From Branchiostoma floridae (taxonomy: Eukaryota > Chordata > Leptocardii > Amphioxiformes > Branchiostomatidae), in NCBI RefSeq assembly GCF_000003815.2, contig NC_049991.1:952647-992584 (forward strand): a stretch of DNA of 39,938 nt, written 5' to 3'. Positions 11,501 through 20,490 of this stretch are shown piece by piece. Every line of letters starts with the position of its first letter. Position 1 is the first letter of the stretch. The notes under the pieces are model-generated. The model was given only the letters and a program-made list of their open reading frames with translations, was not told where the DNA came from and did no database searches. Made by a program: the position numbers and the translations under genes.

Positions 11501-14500
11501 ACCAGGGAAACAAACAGTACACAAAAGTTGAAGACGTCAGTGTAGATCACAGCCTTCATCCCTCCCTGTAAATCACACAATAATCATTAAAATATCATTA
11601 AAATCATTTTGTAAATCTTTCATTTCACAGATTGTATGAAACCAAAATACACAACTTTTTGATTATATTCAACAATCATAGTATTATGAATTCAACTTAC
11701 ACATATACTGTACATACAATTTGTGCCACAATATTGACCTTCTCCTGTTATTACACATTAGACCATAAAAACATAAATCTTCAGACTCCAGGTTTTTGTC
11801 TCAAACAAAGGTGATTTAATCATAAATGTTGCCTTCTACCAGCTTTGCAACAATTCAGAGACATCGTAAAAAATCAAAAGTCCAAACATATTGATAACAT
11901 TGTCTCCTCTATGGAAAGAGAATCTGTTCGGGGTTCCTTTCATTTTTCTTCAACAATGTTCTGTTAACTACAGTATGTTGCTATTAAAGATAAACTTTTA
12001 AAAGAGATGCATTCTCTGCTGTTAGTAAATGTCATACCATTTATGTACATAGTAATAGCCTGGGACAACTGAATCTCACTTTGGGACAGTCTGAATTTCT
12101 TTTTGGAATATTTTTGGTACAGTAGACGAAAAGGGTAACTTTGAGACCTGATGTTTATTTAGAAATCATACATACCAAAGATGTGTATATTGTACACACT
12201 ATGCCTGCAATCAGAACTGTTTTCCACACAGCAAACTTGGTCACTGGAAAATGAAGGAGAAGATGAAATTGTAGCAGTCAAGAGACTCTGCTGCTTACTA
12301 CATGGATCAAATTTCCTGCACATAGAGTACTAGTGTGGCAGGTCTGAACACAACCCAATTAATAGCTATTGAAATTGATGCAAATTGCATAGATTTTAGA
12401 GTGTGAACAGGGCCTTAGTACATAGACAGGGCTCGAAATACCACCTGCATAAGCAGTATAAAAGAAAAAACAGCAATGATTACAAAGAATTTTAGTATGA
12501 TCCATACTTCCTAAATTCTGAGTGGTGCAGGAAAAATTTGTTTGGTGCAGCTAATTTTCAATGTTACCTGCACCAGAGCAGGTATGCAGAAAAAAGTATT
12601 TCGAGCCCTGTTAGAGAATGCATGCTGAGAGTATGGGTGTACACAAGGAACACTTTGCCTTTGAATAGAAAACACATAAAGAACACACCTGTTTCCAAGG
12701 CCAGCGCAGGTGCGTACAGGATGACAGCGATGTAGAAGGTGTTCTGCAGGATGAAGAGACAGGCAGCGACCACCCGTAGGGACATGGAGAACCTCTGCTC
12801 AAGGTACTGGGAAGTATATACATGTATCGCAGGTAACTTATCGTAATAACATGCAACTACAGTACTGCAAATGCAGAAATGTTTGCAGTGTTTTTATGTT
12901 TACGGTTTTCACAGTGGCCATTCACAGCGAATTCAAAACATTGTTCTATTACAGTATGTGACTACATTGTAAGGTGCTATCGCATACTCAAAACCACCAT
13001 GGACACTCCATATTTCCACTACTGTAAAATTGAATTCCTGCAAACTTAGATGTTTTTACAGCATCTCAAAAGATGAGCTGATACACGAAATGTATTCTAT
13101 GATTCCATAGACACCTACATATTACCGGAACAAAACCATCTTTTCTTTTTGGACCAGTTCGAAAACAGTGTAACTGAAAAAATCAGTGGACCATCAAAAA
13201 ATTTGTCATCGGAAAAAAAATTGGCCTTAGGGGCCTTAGTTTACAAGCAAAATGTGCCCCTCAAATGCAGGCAATGAAGTTTCAGATGGTCAAGATTTCC
13301 AATTTTTCTCTGGACGTCCCTTGTGATGGTTTGCACCTCTGGTGCCCACGACACTCGTCACCATCAAATTTTTTTTTTCTGACAGAAATGTCATGAAATT
13401 TAGCATAGTCTGCTAGCAAAGTTTGTCCCTCAAAATGCAAAAAATCATGTTTCAGAGGATCCAGATTTCTACATTTCCCAGGACCTACCTTGAAATGAAG
13501 TCACACAAAGTAACCGAATCAACAGTTACTGTATGTACATTTATGTCATACCCGGTCGAAAATTCAAATGCCTGATTCGGATGTTGGAACATTGCTGTTG
13601 TAACAATGTTTGTTCAAGGGCACCAAATTTTCTCAACTTCGGGTGCATTTTTTTCGTCAATGTGTTTCGTCAGGTGGGTATAACAGATAAAATCATTCAC
13701 AGACCCCCCCACGGGTCAGATCGGCCGTCGGGCGATCCAACCCACGGTCGGGCTGGTACCTTGGGTGATACGGAATACATTGTGCTGTATTCTATATGTA
13801 CATGTATCTACAAACCTCATAAGCACTTGTGAGTCCCAGACCATGAAACACTGGGATGAAGAAGATGGCAGTGACAGGGATGGTGATGAAGTAACACCAG
13901 ATCACCATCCAGTACTGAACACCGTACACGAAGATCTCCGAGGGCACGCCGAGGATGGTGACGGCAGACAGGAACGATGCCAGAACTGAGATGGCCACGG
14001 GTAGACTGAACATGCTGCGGTCAGCCATCAGGTACCTAGGGTGGACAACATGTACAGAAGAGTGCATTATGTTTCTCGTGTCTAGAATACCAGACTAGTA
14101 AGTCACTCTCACTCTCAGAGGGACTGGCGAGCTGGCTTCACCTGGCAAACTACAATTCTATGGACTGAACTACAATTCTGTGGACTGAACTACAATTCTG
14201 TGGACTGAACTACAATTCTGTGAGCTGAGCTACAATTCTGTGGACTGAACTACAATTCTGTGGACTGAACTACAATTCTGTGGACTGAACTACAATTCTG
14301 TGGACTGAACTACAATTCTGTGGACTGAACTACAATTCTGTGGACTGAACTACAATTCTGTGAACTGAACTACAATTCTGTGGACTGAACTACAATTCTG
14401 TGGACTGAACTACAATTCTGTGGACTGAACTACAATTCTGTGGACTGAACTACAATTCTGTGGACTGAACTACAATTCTGTGGACTGAACTACAATTCTG

Positions 14501-15658
14501 TGGACTGAACTACAATTCTGTGGACTGAACTACAATTCTGTGGACTGAACTACAATTCTGTGGACTGAACTACAATTCTGTGGACTGAACTACAATTCTG
14601 TGGACTGAACTACAATTCTATGGACTGAACTACAATTCTGTAGACTGAATTGTTACTTTTTGACTGCTATTTGAATTTTTCATGTCTTCTCTGGCAACAG
14701 CTGTTTCAGGAAGAAGAATCCTACTTGTGACAATAATTTCTTCCAAGCCATCATCCAATACTAATGCTGTGGTGCATTTTTTGTAAAACATAATACTAGG
14801 TGTTGCGGGAAAATTACGAATTTACATTGCCTGTAATTTGCTTCATATGAAGGTCTCATTGATGAGTTTCTTCTTCCCATAGGCTTCTATGTTATAATTC
14901 GTGGTTTAAATGGGCGCGTTCATAATGAAGCTACGTGAAATTTCAGCAGATTTTTCATTCTATGTCGAGCACATTTACCCTATATCGTGGGAAAAAATTG
15001 CCAACGTCAACTATACATTGGAACTTTTTTTATAGCAATTACAAACTAAGATTAGTCAATCCCCACAAAAGGCACTTTTTCGCCGCTAGTGTACAACCGC
15101 ACCACTCAGAACCCAGGGCTGTGTACCTCCGACCTAGTGCGCGGCTGCAAAACTTTACCTGCTAATTTCTTCAGTTACAAACAAGGTTTCACCAATCTAA
15201 CTTTTGAAATCAGTTCCGCTGGCTAAAAGGGAATTTCTCACCGCTAAAAACATGCGTCCGTGCAGCCGTTCATTTTTGGCTCGGATCTCTTTTAGGGTAC
15301 CCACTCGCGGAGTAATACATCAATGAGACCTCAAGTCTTTAAGACTGGTTAGTGGCGACAGCATTTGGCACATTTCAGAGACCGAGTCAGTTATTTGTGT
15401 AATATTAATCATGTACCCAACTTTGCAACAACTTGCAGCTCTACTAAAAAACATAATGTGCTCCTATGAACAGAACACTTTCAGAACAAGGTTCTTAAAA
15501 ATGCACTTCAAAGGTAAACCATACTTGGCAGTTGTCCTCTGACCTCCCCCTGCAAAAGCGTGGTAGAGTCCAGTGGCTGCAGTAACGGCCAACATCCCAC
15601 CAAAGATGACATAGTCCACAGCACCAAAGTTGTGAAACTCCTCTTTTGTAAAAGCCAT
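2546..15658 (-). CDS. SLC5-family sodium-coupled transporter (multivitamin/monocarboxylate type), 14 coding exons, 573 aa
   Basis: Coding exons on the minus strand: 15658-15525, 14035-13816, 12806-12689, 12243-12176, 11565-11411, 10592-10452, 9510-9425, 8551-8493, 6449-6361, 5484-5339, 4845-4692, 4112-3995, 3501-3365, 2642-2546. All introns are GT-AG, all phases join, and the sum is 574 codons including TGA. The protein is a multi-pass plasma-membrane symporter that should use the Na+ gradient to import small organic anions or vitamins. Family landmarks are YLMADRSM and ILGVPSEI (exon 2), TSAYEYLEQRF (exons 2-3), [12 protein letters not shown] and [11 protein letters not shown] (exon 5), SVQRFL (exon 6), PDQILVYFV (exons 8-9), FSGTL and [15 protein letters not shown] (exons 9-10) and [10 protein letters not shown] (exon 11). 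The motifs LMADR, GVPSEI and FNALATV recall SLC5A6 more than SLC5A8/12, but the vitamin or monocarboxylate substrate cannot be settled here. ATG 15658 has a good context (GCGAGGATGG) and fits the family N-terminus. The C-terminal tail is short and acidic. Length is slightly below the vertebrate 610-635 aa. Confidence 0.92.
2791..3160 (+). repeat. Degenerate minisatellite in the last SLC5 intron
   Basis: Imperfect units of about 45 bp built from ATTCAACTACTGATC, CCACTACTG and GTCAGTTACTGATT. Divergence between units is high, so it is an older array than that at 14150. Confidence 0.85.
4405..4670 (+). repeat. Degenerate GTGAGT simple repeat
   Basis: GTGAGTGAGTG and variants fill about 265 bp of SLC5 intron 11 and end about 20 bp from the exon 11 donor at 4692. 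On the sense (minus) strand it reads as a CACTCACT pyrimidine-rich tract. Confidence 0.85.
5080..5153. mobile_element. Right-end fragment of the same hAT-like MITE family
   Basis: ATCAGGTCCAGG, CCAGACCTGGACCTGAATTT and TTCTGTACCC followed by CCACCCCTAA match the right end of the element at 5691-6136. The left part lies in or beyond the gap at 4957-5056. It is in SLC5 intron 10. Confidence 0.75.
5691..6136. mobile_element. hAT-like MITE with exact 8-bp target duplication
   Basis: The left end TAGGGGTGGGTACC and right end GGTACCCACCCCTA are inverted repeats. The flanks are identical GTGGCAGG at 5683-5690 and 6137-6144. An 8-bp duplication with TAGGGGTGGG-type ends is characteristic of the hAT superfamily. 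The subterminal region is rich in GGTCCGGACC-type palindromes. A 130-base gap (5879-6008) hides the centre. It lies in SLC5 intron 9. Confidence 0.88.
6645..6838. mobile_element. Fold-back repeat, copy B (cut by gap)
   Basis: GATCCGACCCGCGGTCGGGC, GGGTGATAAGGAATACACCA, then an arm with GAAGTTGAGAAAATTTGGTG and ACAACAGCAATGTTCCA. It enters the large gap at 6839. It is in SLC5 intron 8. Confidence 0.75.
7826..8530 (-). repeat. 41-bp minisatellite, at least 17 copies, each carrying a copy of the SLC5 exon 8 splice donor
   Basis: Successive units start about every 41 bp (7826, 7867, 7908, and so on to 8481). Read on the minus strand, each unit is 29 nt identical or nearly identical to the end of SLC5 exon 8 (ACACATCACCTGACCAG core) followed by 12 nt of intron start (GTAAGACCTACT or GTAAGACTCACC). 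Units differ by a few substitutions, including a G-to-A change at position -1 of the donor in four copies, but all keep the GT. The array runs into the 987-base gap at 6839-7825, so the true copy number is unknown. Confidence 0.95.
8493..8551 (-). CDS. SLC5 exon 8, whose 3' end seeds the adjacent minisatellite
   Basis: This 59-nt exon begins after a strong polypyrimidine tract and TTAG acceptor. It completes a split Ala codon and encodes 19 further residues ending in PNYTSPDQ, in phase 0 before a CAG|GTAAG donor. The PDQ followed by ILVYFV of exon 9 matches the conserved PDQ-x-x-x-YFV segment of the family. Two potential N-glycosylation sequons lie here: NAT, formed across the exon 7/8 junction (residue 307), and NYT (residue 321). 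The last 29 nt of the exon plus the first 12 nt of the intron are the unit of the 41-bp array at 7826-8530. Confidence 0.85.
9077..9401. mobile_element. TTAA-flanked fold-back element, 325 bp
   Basis: TTAA at 9073-9076 and 9402-9405 flanks inverted ends GCTAAGGGCACAATCCGCCG and CGGGTTGTGCCCCTAGC. The arms continue with the motif CGTACGTGCAA. The interior has many CGTACG/GCACGTACG/CACGTA motifs in both orientations. TTAA duplication is shared by piggyBac-like and Kolobok-like transposons; the sequence does not decide between them. The 75-codon open frame inside is not a transposase. It is in SLC5 intron 7. Confidence 0.8.
12427..12610. mobile_element. MITE with CAGGGCTCGAAATAC ends (hAT-type termini)
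   Basis: CAGGGCTCGAAATAC at the left and GTATTTCGAGCCCTG at the right bound 184 bp. Internally GTTACCTGCACCAG/GGTGCAG arms form a hairpin. A CAGGGCTCGAAAT start is typical of hAT elements, but no convincing target duplication was seen. It is in SLC5 intron 3. Confidence 0.75.
12865..13061. mobile_element. TA-flanked MITE (CTGTAAATGCA family), copy 1
   Basis: Starts CTGCAAATGCAGAAATGTTTG after TA and ends in TTTTTACAG. The internal CACAGTGGCC and ACTACTGTAAAATTGAAT segments align with the copies at 23507 and 33555. Tc1/mariner-type duplication is inferred from the TA flank. It is in SLC5 intron 2. Confidence 0.75.
13205..13495 (+). repeat. Tandem duplication of a segment of about 175 bp
   Basis: Two diverged direct copies share GCAAAATGTGCCCCTCAAA/GCAAAGTTTGTCCCTCAAA and, further on, a matching TTTCAGATGGTCAAGATTTC/TTTCAGAGGATCCAGATTTC stretch. 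It lies in SLC5 intron 2. No coding content was seen. Confidence 0.6.
13533..13800. mobile_element. Fold-back repeat, copy C
   Basis: 13545-13680 is the reverse complement of the right arm of copy B (for example CACCAAATTTTCTCAACTTC and TGGAACATTGCTGTTGTAAC). The core GATCCAACCCACGGTCGGGC with GTGATACGGAATACATTGTG follows in the same orientation as copies A and B. It ends just before SLC5 exon 2. Confidence 0.75.
14150..14650 (+). repeat. 20-bp minisatellite, about 25 nearly identical copies
   Basis: The unit CTACAATTCTGTGGACTGAA repeats head to tail with very few substitutions. It lies in SLC5 intron 1, about 115 bp upstream (in transcription direction) of the exon 2 acceptor. The high homogeneity suggests recent expansion. 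Confidence 0.95.
14849..15333. mobile_element. Element bounded by inverted GGTCTCATTGATG ends
   Basis: GAAGGTCTCATTGATGAGT at 14849 and CATCAATGAGACCTCAAG ending at 15333 are inverted. The interior is non-coding, and no clear target duplication was found. It is in SLC5 intron 1, which is therefore largely repeat-derived. Confidence 0.55.
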
Positions 15659-15684
15659 CCTCGCCTGGCCCTGAATGGCTTGGT
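15659..15684 (-). other. 5' leader part of the SLC5 first coding exon, after a splice acceptor
   Basis: A CTAG acceptor preceded by pyrimidines (GTTCCTAG) opens the exon at 15684, 26 nt before the ATG. There is therefore at least one upstream exon. These 26 nt contain no stop in the frame of the ATG (they read xQAIQGQAR), so translation could also enter from an upstream exon. Confidence 0.6.
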
Positions 15685-16111
15685 CTAGGAACAACAGGAA
15701 AAACATGTTGTCTGTTTACTAAAATGATCCTGAGGAATTGAAGAAAGAAAGACAAACTTAGGGTACACTCTTTTGGCATCACTAGTAGTAGTAATGGTTT
15801 TCCGTTGCAAAATTTTCATTTTCATTGGTTTTCCAGAGTGGCATTTTGTCATCACTACTGGATGTGCAGGAAGTATTCTTTGGTCATTCTTGGTTTCCAG
15901 AGCTGATTCTGTGCTTTCTAGAAATGTGAGTGATCCTATTCCAGACCTATGTTCAATATGTAACGTTATAGTAACTTATACCCTTATGACCTGATCTTTC
16001 ATTTGTGCAGTTGTACCATACGTACAACCAGATACAGACGTGTGTTTTTCTCAAGTGATGCTGACATCACGGCAGAACTAGTTACAGTGGGTCCTAATCC
16101 CAAACTATACA

Positions 16112-17335
16112 GAGGGTCGCATGGGGGGTCTTGTAACGCTTAACGTGAATTCAGGAGGCCCGGTACGCTTAACCGTAAATTCAGGAGGCCCGGTAACGCT
16201 AACGGTAAATTCAGAATGAGTTACATAGCACAACAGTAACATTGACGTGCATTCCTATTCATACACGGCTATGGTAGTTATATCTATGGGTGAAAATACA
16301 TTGTGAGAAACAAAAGGTGCCCAGAACCCGTAGGAATGACAGGGACAATGTCCATGACATCTGTAAAATTGACGGAGGCAAAGTTCCCGGCCCGCCACAG
16401 AGACGGCGGCAGCACATTTCTTATGGGTTTTTCTGGGGGTGGGGTTAAACTATTGTTTCAGCACATTGAGCGCCGAAGGCGCGACACATCCAAGGGGGGT
16501 CCGGGAAAAATTTTAGAATCAAGACCCCCTTAAATGCTATTTCCTGCATTTTCGGCAAATTTTCCCGACAGACTAAAAAGGTTGATTTTGACATTTTCAT
16601 CAAGTTACACAGGATTATACTCACCCCCAGAGCCCCGACATATTTTTACCATTTCGAGATCAGAAGGCACAAGACGTTGCAATATAAGTCCGGGAAAATT
16701 TTAAAATCTGGACCGTCTGAAACGCCATTTACTACATTTTGAAGGACAGATTTTGCCGTAAGACGAAGCTAAATTAAATGACAGTTTATTAGTAAGAGAG
16801 AAAAGTGCTTTTTCCCACGCCCCTAACATATTTTCGACATGTCGTCGTGAGCGCCAAAGGCGCAAGCCGTCGCAATGGAGGTCCGGAAAAACCTAATTTT
16901 CTGCATTTTAGGAGAACTTTTTGCCCGAAACAAAGCTATGTTTGACACTGAAATCTATATGAGTGATAAAGTTAATTTTGAGAGCAACGCTTCCGCAACA
17001 TATTTTACCATGTTCAGAGCTAGAGCCGAAGGCCGGGAGGCTCGGAGAAATTTTGAAATCTGGACCCTTTGAAACGACATTTCCCGCATTTGCAGGGTAC
17101 TATCTGGCATTTGACTTCGTGTGTATAGTATAACGGGTTACGAAGAATTTCTTGGTAACGCTTAACGGTGAATTCGGGATAACAAATAACGATTAACGTT
17201 GAATTAAAACGACCAATAACGCTTCACGAAGAATATACCGATAACGATTAACGTTGAATTAGAGCGGGTCGGTAACGATTAACGGTGAATTAAAATGGCT
17301 CGTAACGCTTAACGGAAAAAGGCATGCAGACCCTC
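16112..17335. mobile_element. Non-autonomous DNA transposon, 1.22 kb, with 5-bp target duplication ATACA
   Basis: The ends are GAGGGTCGCATG at 16112 and CATGCAGACCCTC ending at 17335, which form imperfect terminal inverted repeats. They are flanked by identical ATACA at 16107-16111 and 17336-17340. Inside each end is a cluster of AACGCTTAACGGTGAATTC-like units (16132-16214 and 17131-17322). The core (16440-17095) has four diverged units of about 160-190 bp sharing TCCGGGAAAATTTT, a CATTTCCTGCATTTT-like stretch and, in several, a GCGCCGAAGGCGC palindrome. There is no open frame for a transposase. Superfamily unassigned. Confidence 0.65.
16440..17095 (+). repeat. Four-copy internal tandem repeat, unit about 160-190 bp
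   Basis: Homologous landmarks TCCGGGAAAAATTTTAGAATC, TCCGGGAAAATTTTAAAATC, GTCCGGAAAAACC and CTCGGAGAAATTTTGAAATC occur near 16499, 16689, 16882 and 17043. Each is followed by CCATTTcCTgCATTTT-type sequence, and three are preceded by a GCGCC(G/A)AAGGCGC or GCCGAAGGC palindrome. It forms the core of the transposon at 16112-17335. Confidence 0.7.
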
Positions 17336-17371
17336 ATACAACTGCAACTAAAACATTGAAACTACCATTGA

Positions 17372-17470
17372 TCAGGTGTTGCAGGTAAAATTTGTCTGGT
17401 GCAGGTAACGTTAATTTTCAGTGTTACCTGCACCAGTGCAGGTATGCAGAAAAAGGTATTTCGAGCCCTG
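17372..17470. mobile_element. Fragment of the CAGGGCTCGAAATAC MITE
   Basis: GTCTGGTGCAGGTAACGTTA, GTTACCTGCACCAGTGCAGG and GTATTTCGAGCCCTG match the right half of the element at 12427-12610. It starts about 35 bp beyond the end of the 1.2-kb transposon. Confidence 0.75.
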
Positions 17471-17619
17471 TACATATTTTTCTCTTAAGACGCAGACTAT
17501 GACCTCTGGTTCGAGTTTCCTTAATCAGTTCAAGGTGTTTCCTTAATCAGTTCAAAGGAACACGCTAAGTCATACAGAGATAGAGAGTAGATTCTTCGGT
17601 TAAGTAGGAGTTCACTCCA

Positions 17620-17912
17620 GTTTAAACCGCTCTTCTTTCTCTTCATACAGTCCGTGAATAAACTTGTATGTGTTGATCAAGTCCCCCCTCGTCTGTATAC
17701 TAGACCAAGGAGGTTTCAACCTCCTTGACTAGACTAAGTTCAACCAAGGAGGTTGAAACAATTTTTTCAACCTCCATAGTTCAACACTCTAAGTCTCTCC
17801 CCATATGTCATGTTACTGAGACCAGGGAGTCCTCGTTTCGACCCTGTTAAAGCTCGAAAGCCAAATTTCCACGTACGGTGACCAAACCCGTGCTCCATAT
17901 TCTAGTTTCATC
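17620..17912 (-). pseudogene. CR1-like LINE reverse-transcriptase C-terminal remnant, frameshifted
   Basis: Read on the minus strand it gives LEYGARVWSPY, then in another frame GLSNMTYGERLRVLN, and after an interruption RGDLINTYKFIHGLYEEKEE. These are the conserved tail blocks LEYG-VWSPY, Y-ERL--L and RGDLI--YK of CR1/Jockey-type LINEs. A short inverted AACCTCC/GGAGGTT-containing insertion at about 17705-17785 splits it. Stops and frameshifts mark it as decayed. Confidence 0.8.
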
Positions 17913-18145
17913 TGCCATAGCAAGGCCATAGGTACTTCTGCCATTTTGAAATCTATGACTTGACACTACGATTGACTCATTCAAATATACTTAACCTCCT
18001 TAAATCAACCGACGTTTATCTTTTTAAAGTAACGTTATAAAACCAATGCTTGTCAGGTGACTCCATGTTGTTTGGATACTTTTCCGCTCCCCTCCCACTA
18101 TATTCAAGAGGGTGAAAACCATACTTAGGGAAATCTACGCCTTAC

Positions 18146-18335
18146 CAGGATCTAGAAGGGGCGGTAAGAAGCTGTACAAGATCGACAGGCAGCAACACAC
18201 AGCTATACTGACACCGAGGCACCACGTCACCGCACTTTTCCTCTCAGATTTCATCGATTTCCTTCTTTCATGCTTTACAAGACAGCCATCTTGGAACAGT
18301 ACATCATCGATTGAGGTGTAAAGAATCTCTTTCAT
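18146..18335 (-). CDS. Candidate 5' coding exon with signal-anchor, possibly an alternative first exon of the SLC5 gene
   Basis: An ATG at 18335, downstream of an in-frame TAG, opens 63 codons ending at a CCTG|GTAAGG donor at 18146. The peptide has a basic stretch (KHERRKSMKSERKS) followed by about 23 hydrophobic residues rich in Cys, Val and Ile, then SFLPPLLDPG: an N-in signal-anchor pattern. The donor leaves one nucleotide. The SLC5 acceptor at 15684 supplies two more (GAC, Asp) and stays open to the SLC5 Met. Joined, this would give a 645-aa protein with one extra membrane segment, topologically compatible with the family's extracellular N-terminus. This is inference: the phase match alone has a one-in-three chance, and the exon could belong to another gene or be non-coding. 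Confidence 0.35.
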
Positions 18336-18887
18336 TTCATTATAAAAAGCATAACAGATACTTGTAACTTTACATTCCTAGCTCATAGATATTATTTAAA
18401 GGTATAACGTTATATACATACTATGCACTTATATTAGCAGTATTAGGTTCCAATTATATTTCTCTCTCTGTATTTTTTCTTACTCTGTACCACCCTTCAT
18501 AATATTGGTATAGTCAACATCTGTCCTGCAGTACTTCCCACAATTGTAGAGGTCCTCACTGTATATATTCTCCAAGTAGAGGTTTCGGTCGGCGGGGAGC
18601 GAACTGAACTAGTAGTAAAACTTAAAAGTGACCTGGATTTTCGACGACGGTCTCTGTCTCTTAGGCTTAGGCCGGGAGACTGTTGTAGATAATATTTCGA
18701 GCATGTTAGATACATCAAGTCATGCATATGTCACAGGGGAGATTGCAATCCAAGGGAATTCGAAATTTTTTGCGGCTTTCAAAGTTTTTGTAATGACGGC
18801 CCTGCAGCTTATTTCCGTCTCGTATTCTACTTTTAACGCGCTTCCTGGCTTAAGTTATGTTCTATTTATTTAGTTCACATGTACTGT

Positions 18888-18985
18888 GAGGTTTCGTGGC
18901 GTAGTTGACTAGTGATTGGAATTCTAACTCTTGGACTCAAGTTTGAACCGGTGCAATTTGTACTTCTTTTTTTGTGTGTAGAATA
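18888..18985 (+). repeat. tRNA-derived SINE head
   Basis: GTGGCGTAGTTGACTAGTGA resembles a pol III A box. About 35 bp on, AGTTTGAACCGG resembles a B box (GGTTCGANTCC). It is followed by TGCAATTTG and a T-rich tail. The cloverleaf is imperfect, so a SINE is more likely than a functional tRNA. Confidence 0.6.
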
Positions 18986-19109
18986 TTTCCCTTTTTATCA
19001 CTATAACGTTACGGTCGTACTTTTGTTATATCTTCTAATTACCTCTATTAAAAGAAATGAATAAAATATGGAGTTATAACGTTACTTATAGTTTTGGGTC
19101 TTCTTAATA

Positions 19110-19285
19110 CGCAAACAGAGGTTTGGTCGACACACGGACTCACACCGACATTTAGTCGGTGAAAACAGACTAGATTAAAACAGACGTTTGGCCGACACAG
19201 TGTATGCGCAGACGTTTAGCCGAAAGGTTTAGGTTAGCCGACACACTAGCTAGATGCACACGAGACGCTTAGCCGACACACTAGA
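19110..19285 (+). repeat. Degenerate tandem repeat with an AGACGTTTAGCCGACACAC motif
   Basis: Four or five imperfect occurrences of (C/G)AGACG(T/C)TT(A/G)GCCGACACA at irregular spacing of about 30-60 bp in the intergenic region. No similarity to a known element was recognised. Confidence 0.6.
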
Positions 19286-19600
19286 GAATAATAACTAGAG
19301 TCACATGTGCAAGATCTAGTTATTTTAGATTCGAAAAATAGATTGACCCATTCTTAGCCACATTTGCCCTTAATGAATGAAGACCTTTACTGCACATTTT
19401 TGCCACACCCCGGCTAAGTACAGGTCACAAGTTCACCAGACATGTTGAAAAGATGCAGTTCCCAGATACAAAATGAGACTATTGTTGGGTAAATCAAACT
19501 TCTCGCTTTTCTGTTATAGTGGAGATAAAAGAGCAGATATATTTTATAACTTTATAACTCAAATAACGATTTCTTCCCGCCCCCTGCAACCCCTTCCGTC

Positions 19601-19783
19601 CTCGATTCCCCAATAACCTTGGGGGAACTAACAACAGCAATTTCTAATCTTAAGAATAACAAATCTAGCGGAAATGACATGCTTCTAAACGAAATGCTAA
19701 AATCCGGAAAAACTATACTGAAAACGCCACTTCTTCAGCTATTCAACACGTGCTTACAAAACGGATACTTTGATATTGTTTAG
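19601..19783 (+). pseudogene. LINE reverse-transcriptase fragment (non-LTR retrotransposon)
   Basis: An open stretch ending in TAG at 19781 reads ITLGELTTAISNLKNNKSSG, then NDMLLNEMLKSG and LLQLFNTCLQNGYFD. This is the typical N-terminal reverse-transcriptase block (AI-LKNNKS-G-D, NEMLK, LF-N) of non-LTR elements. Only about 60 codons survive, with no downstream catalytic YxDD motif, so it is a dead fragment. Confidence 0.82.
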
Positions 19784-20052
19784 GAAAATTGTTCCATTCA
19801 CGATCGCCAAAAACTGCAGGTTTGTTTTTTCGACACATTTTATACGGGGCATGAGTAATTTAGTAACATCCGTGTTCCGTGGCCGGTACCGGAAAGGATT
19901 TACAGTTTCTGGCTATGAATTTCGTTAGTTTAATAGACGTGCGAACAGTCAGTCAGTACAGAAACTGGGCAGCTTTCTTACTCCAGGTAAAATACTAGTA
20001 AATAACGTAGAACGCGTCAGTAACATCAGTAACAGGTGCTACATAGTAGTCA

Positions 20053-20490
20053 TTACTTCGGAGCATTCTCTTCATTGAGAGGGTAAAAATGACTGCAAAC
20101 ACTTCGGTTTTCTGGTTGTAGAGAGCCAGAACGTCGATTTCTTGTCTGACATGTGGCTAATCTTATAGCGTTCAAGAACAGCGACAGAAGCGATATAACT
20201 TGATCTGTCTGAGTCTCCCGTTTCGAAGCCGTAGTAGGTAAAAGCTGATCTTCTGACCATTCCTTTTCGAACGTCTAGTGTCAGTTGTAAACGTCGGGAC
20301 AACGATATCGATACACGAGGGGAGTTTGTTTGCTCACATTATCGCTGTTCTCCTCCACTCCGGAAAGCCTTGGTCGTTGGACTGTAGCTCACATACCTGT
20401 TCCCTGAGATCACACCTGCTTGTGTGTTTGTCAGGCTTGTGCCGCCCCGTCGGTGAAGCGCTCACAGTTCTCCTGCTATAGGCCAACTTT
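20053..20490 (-). other. Possible spliced open frame, unrecognised
   Basis: A frame open from about 20490 ends at GAACAG|GTATGT (20397). A TAG acceptor at 20274 resumes the same phase for 74 codons to TAA at 20053 (ending FYPLNEENAPK). Joined peptide motifs include RRTVSASPTGRHKP and TFEKEWSEDQLL. I recognise no family. No ATG was found upstream, and the competing frame at 20302-20072 is equally open. It may be the 3' end of an unannotated gene or chance. Confidence 0.18.

Larger units (their letters stand above)
15685..18145. other. Intergenic or SLC5 5' intron
   Basis: Dominated by the 1.2-kb transposon, a MITE fragment and the LINE remnant. If the exon at 18146-18335 is real, this is one intron of 2.46 kb. 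Confidence 0.6.

Noticed and set aside
11239-11571. 110-codon plus-strand frame over SLC5 exon 5
   Set aside because: It is antisense to a well-supported exon with no independent signal.
14150-14650. 20-bp direct repeats resembling a CRISPR array
   Set aside because: There are no spacers: units abut head to tail, no cas genes are present, and the context is a eukaryotic intron. It is a minisatellite.
18888-18985. A functional tRNA gene
   Set aside because: A- and B-box-like motifs are present, but the stems do not pair well and a T-rich SINE-type tail follows.
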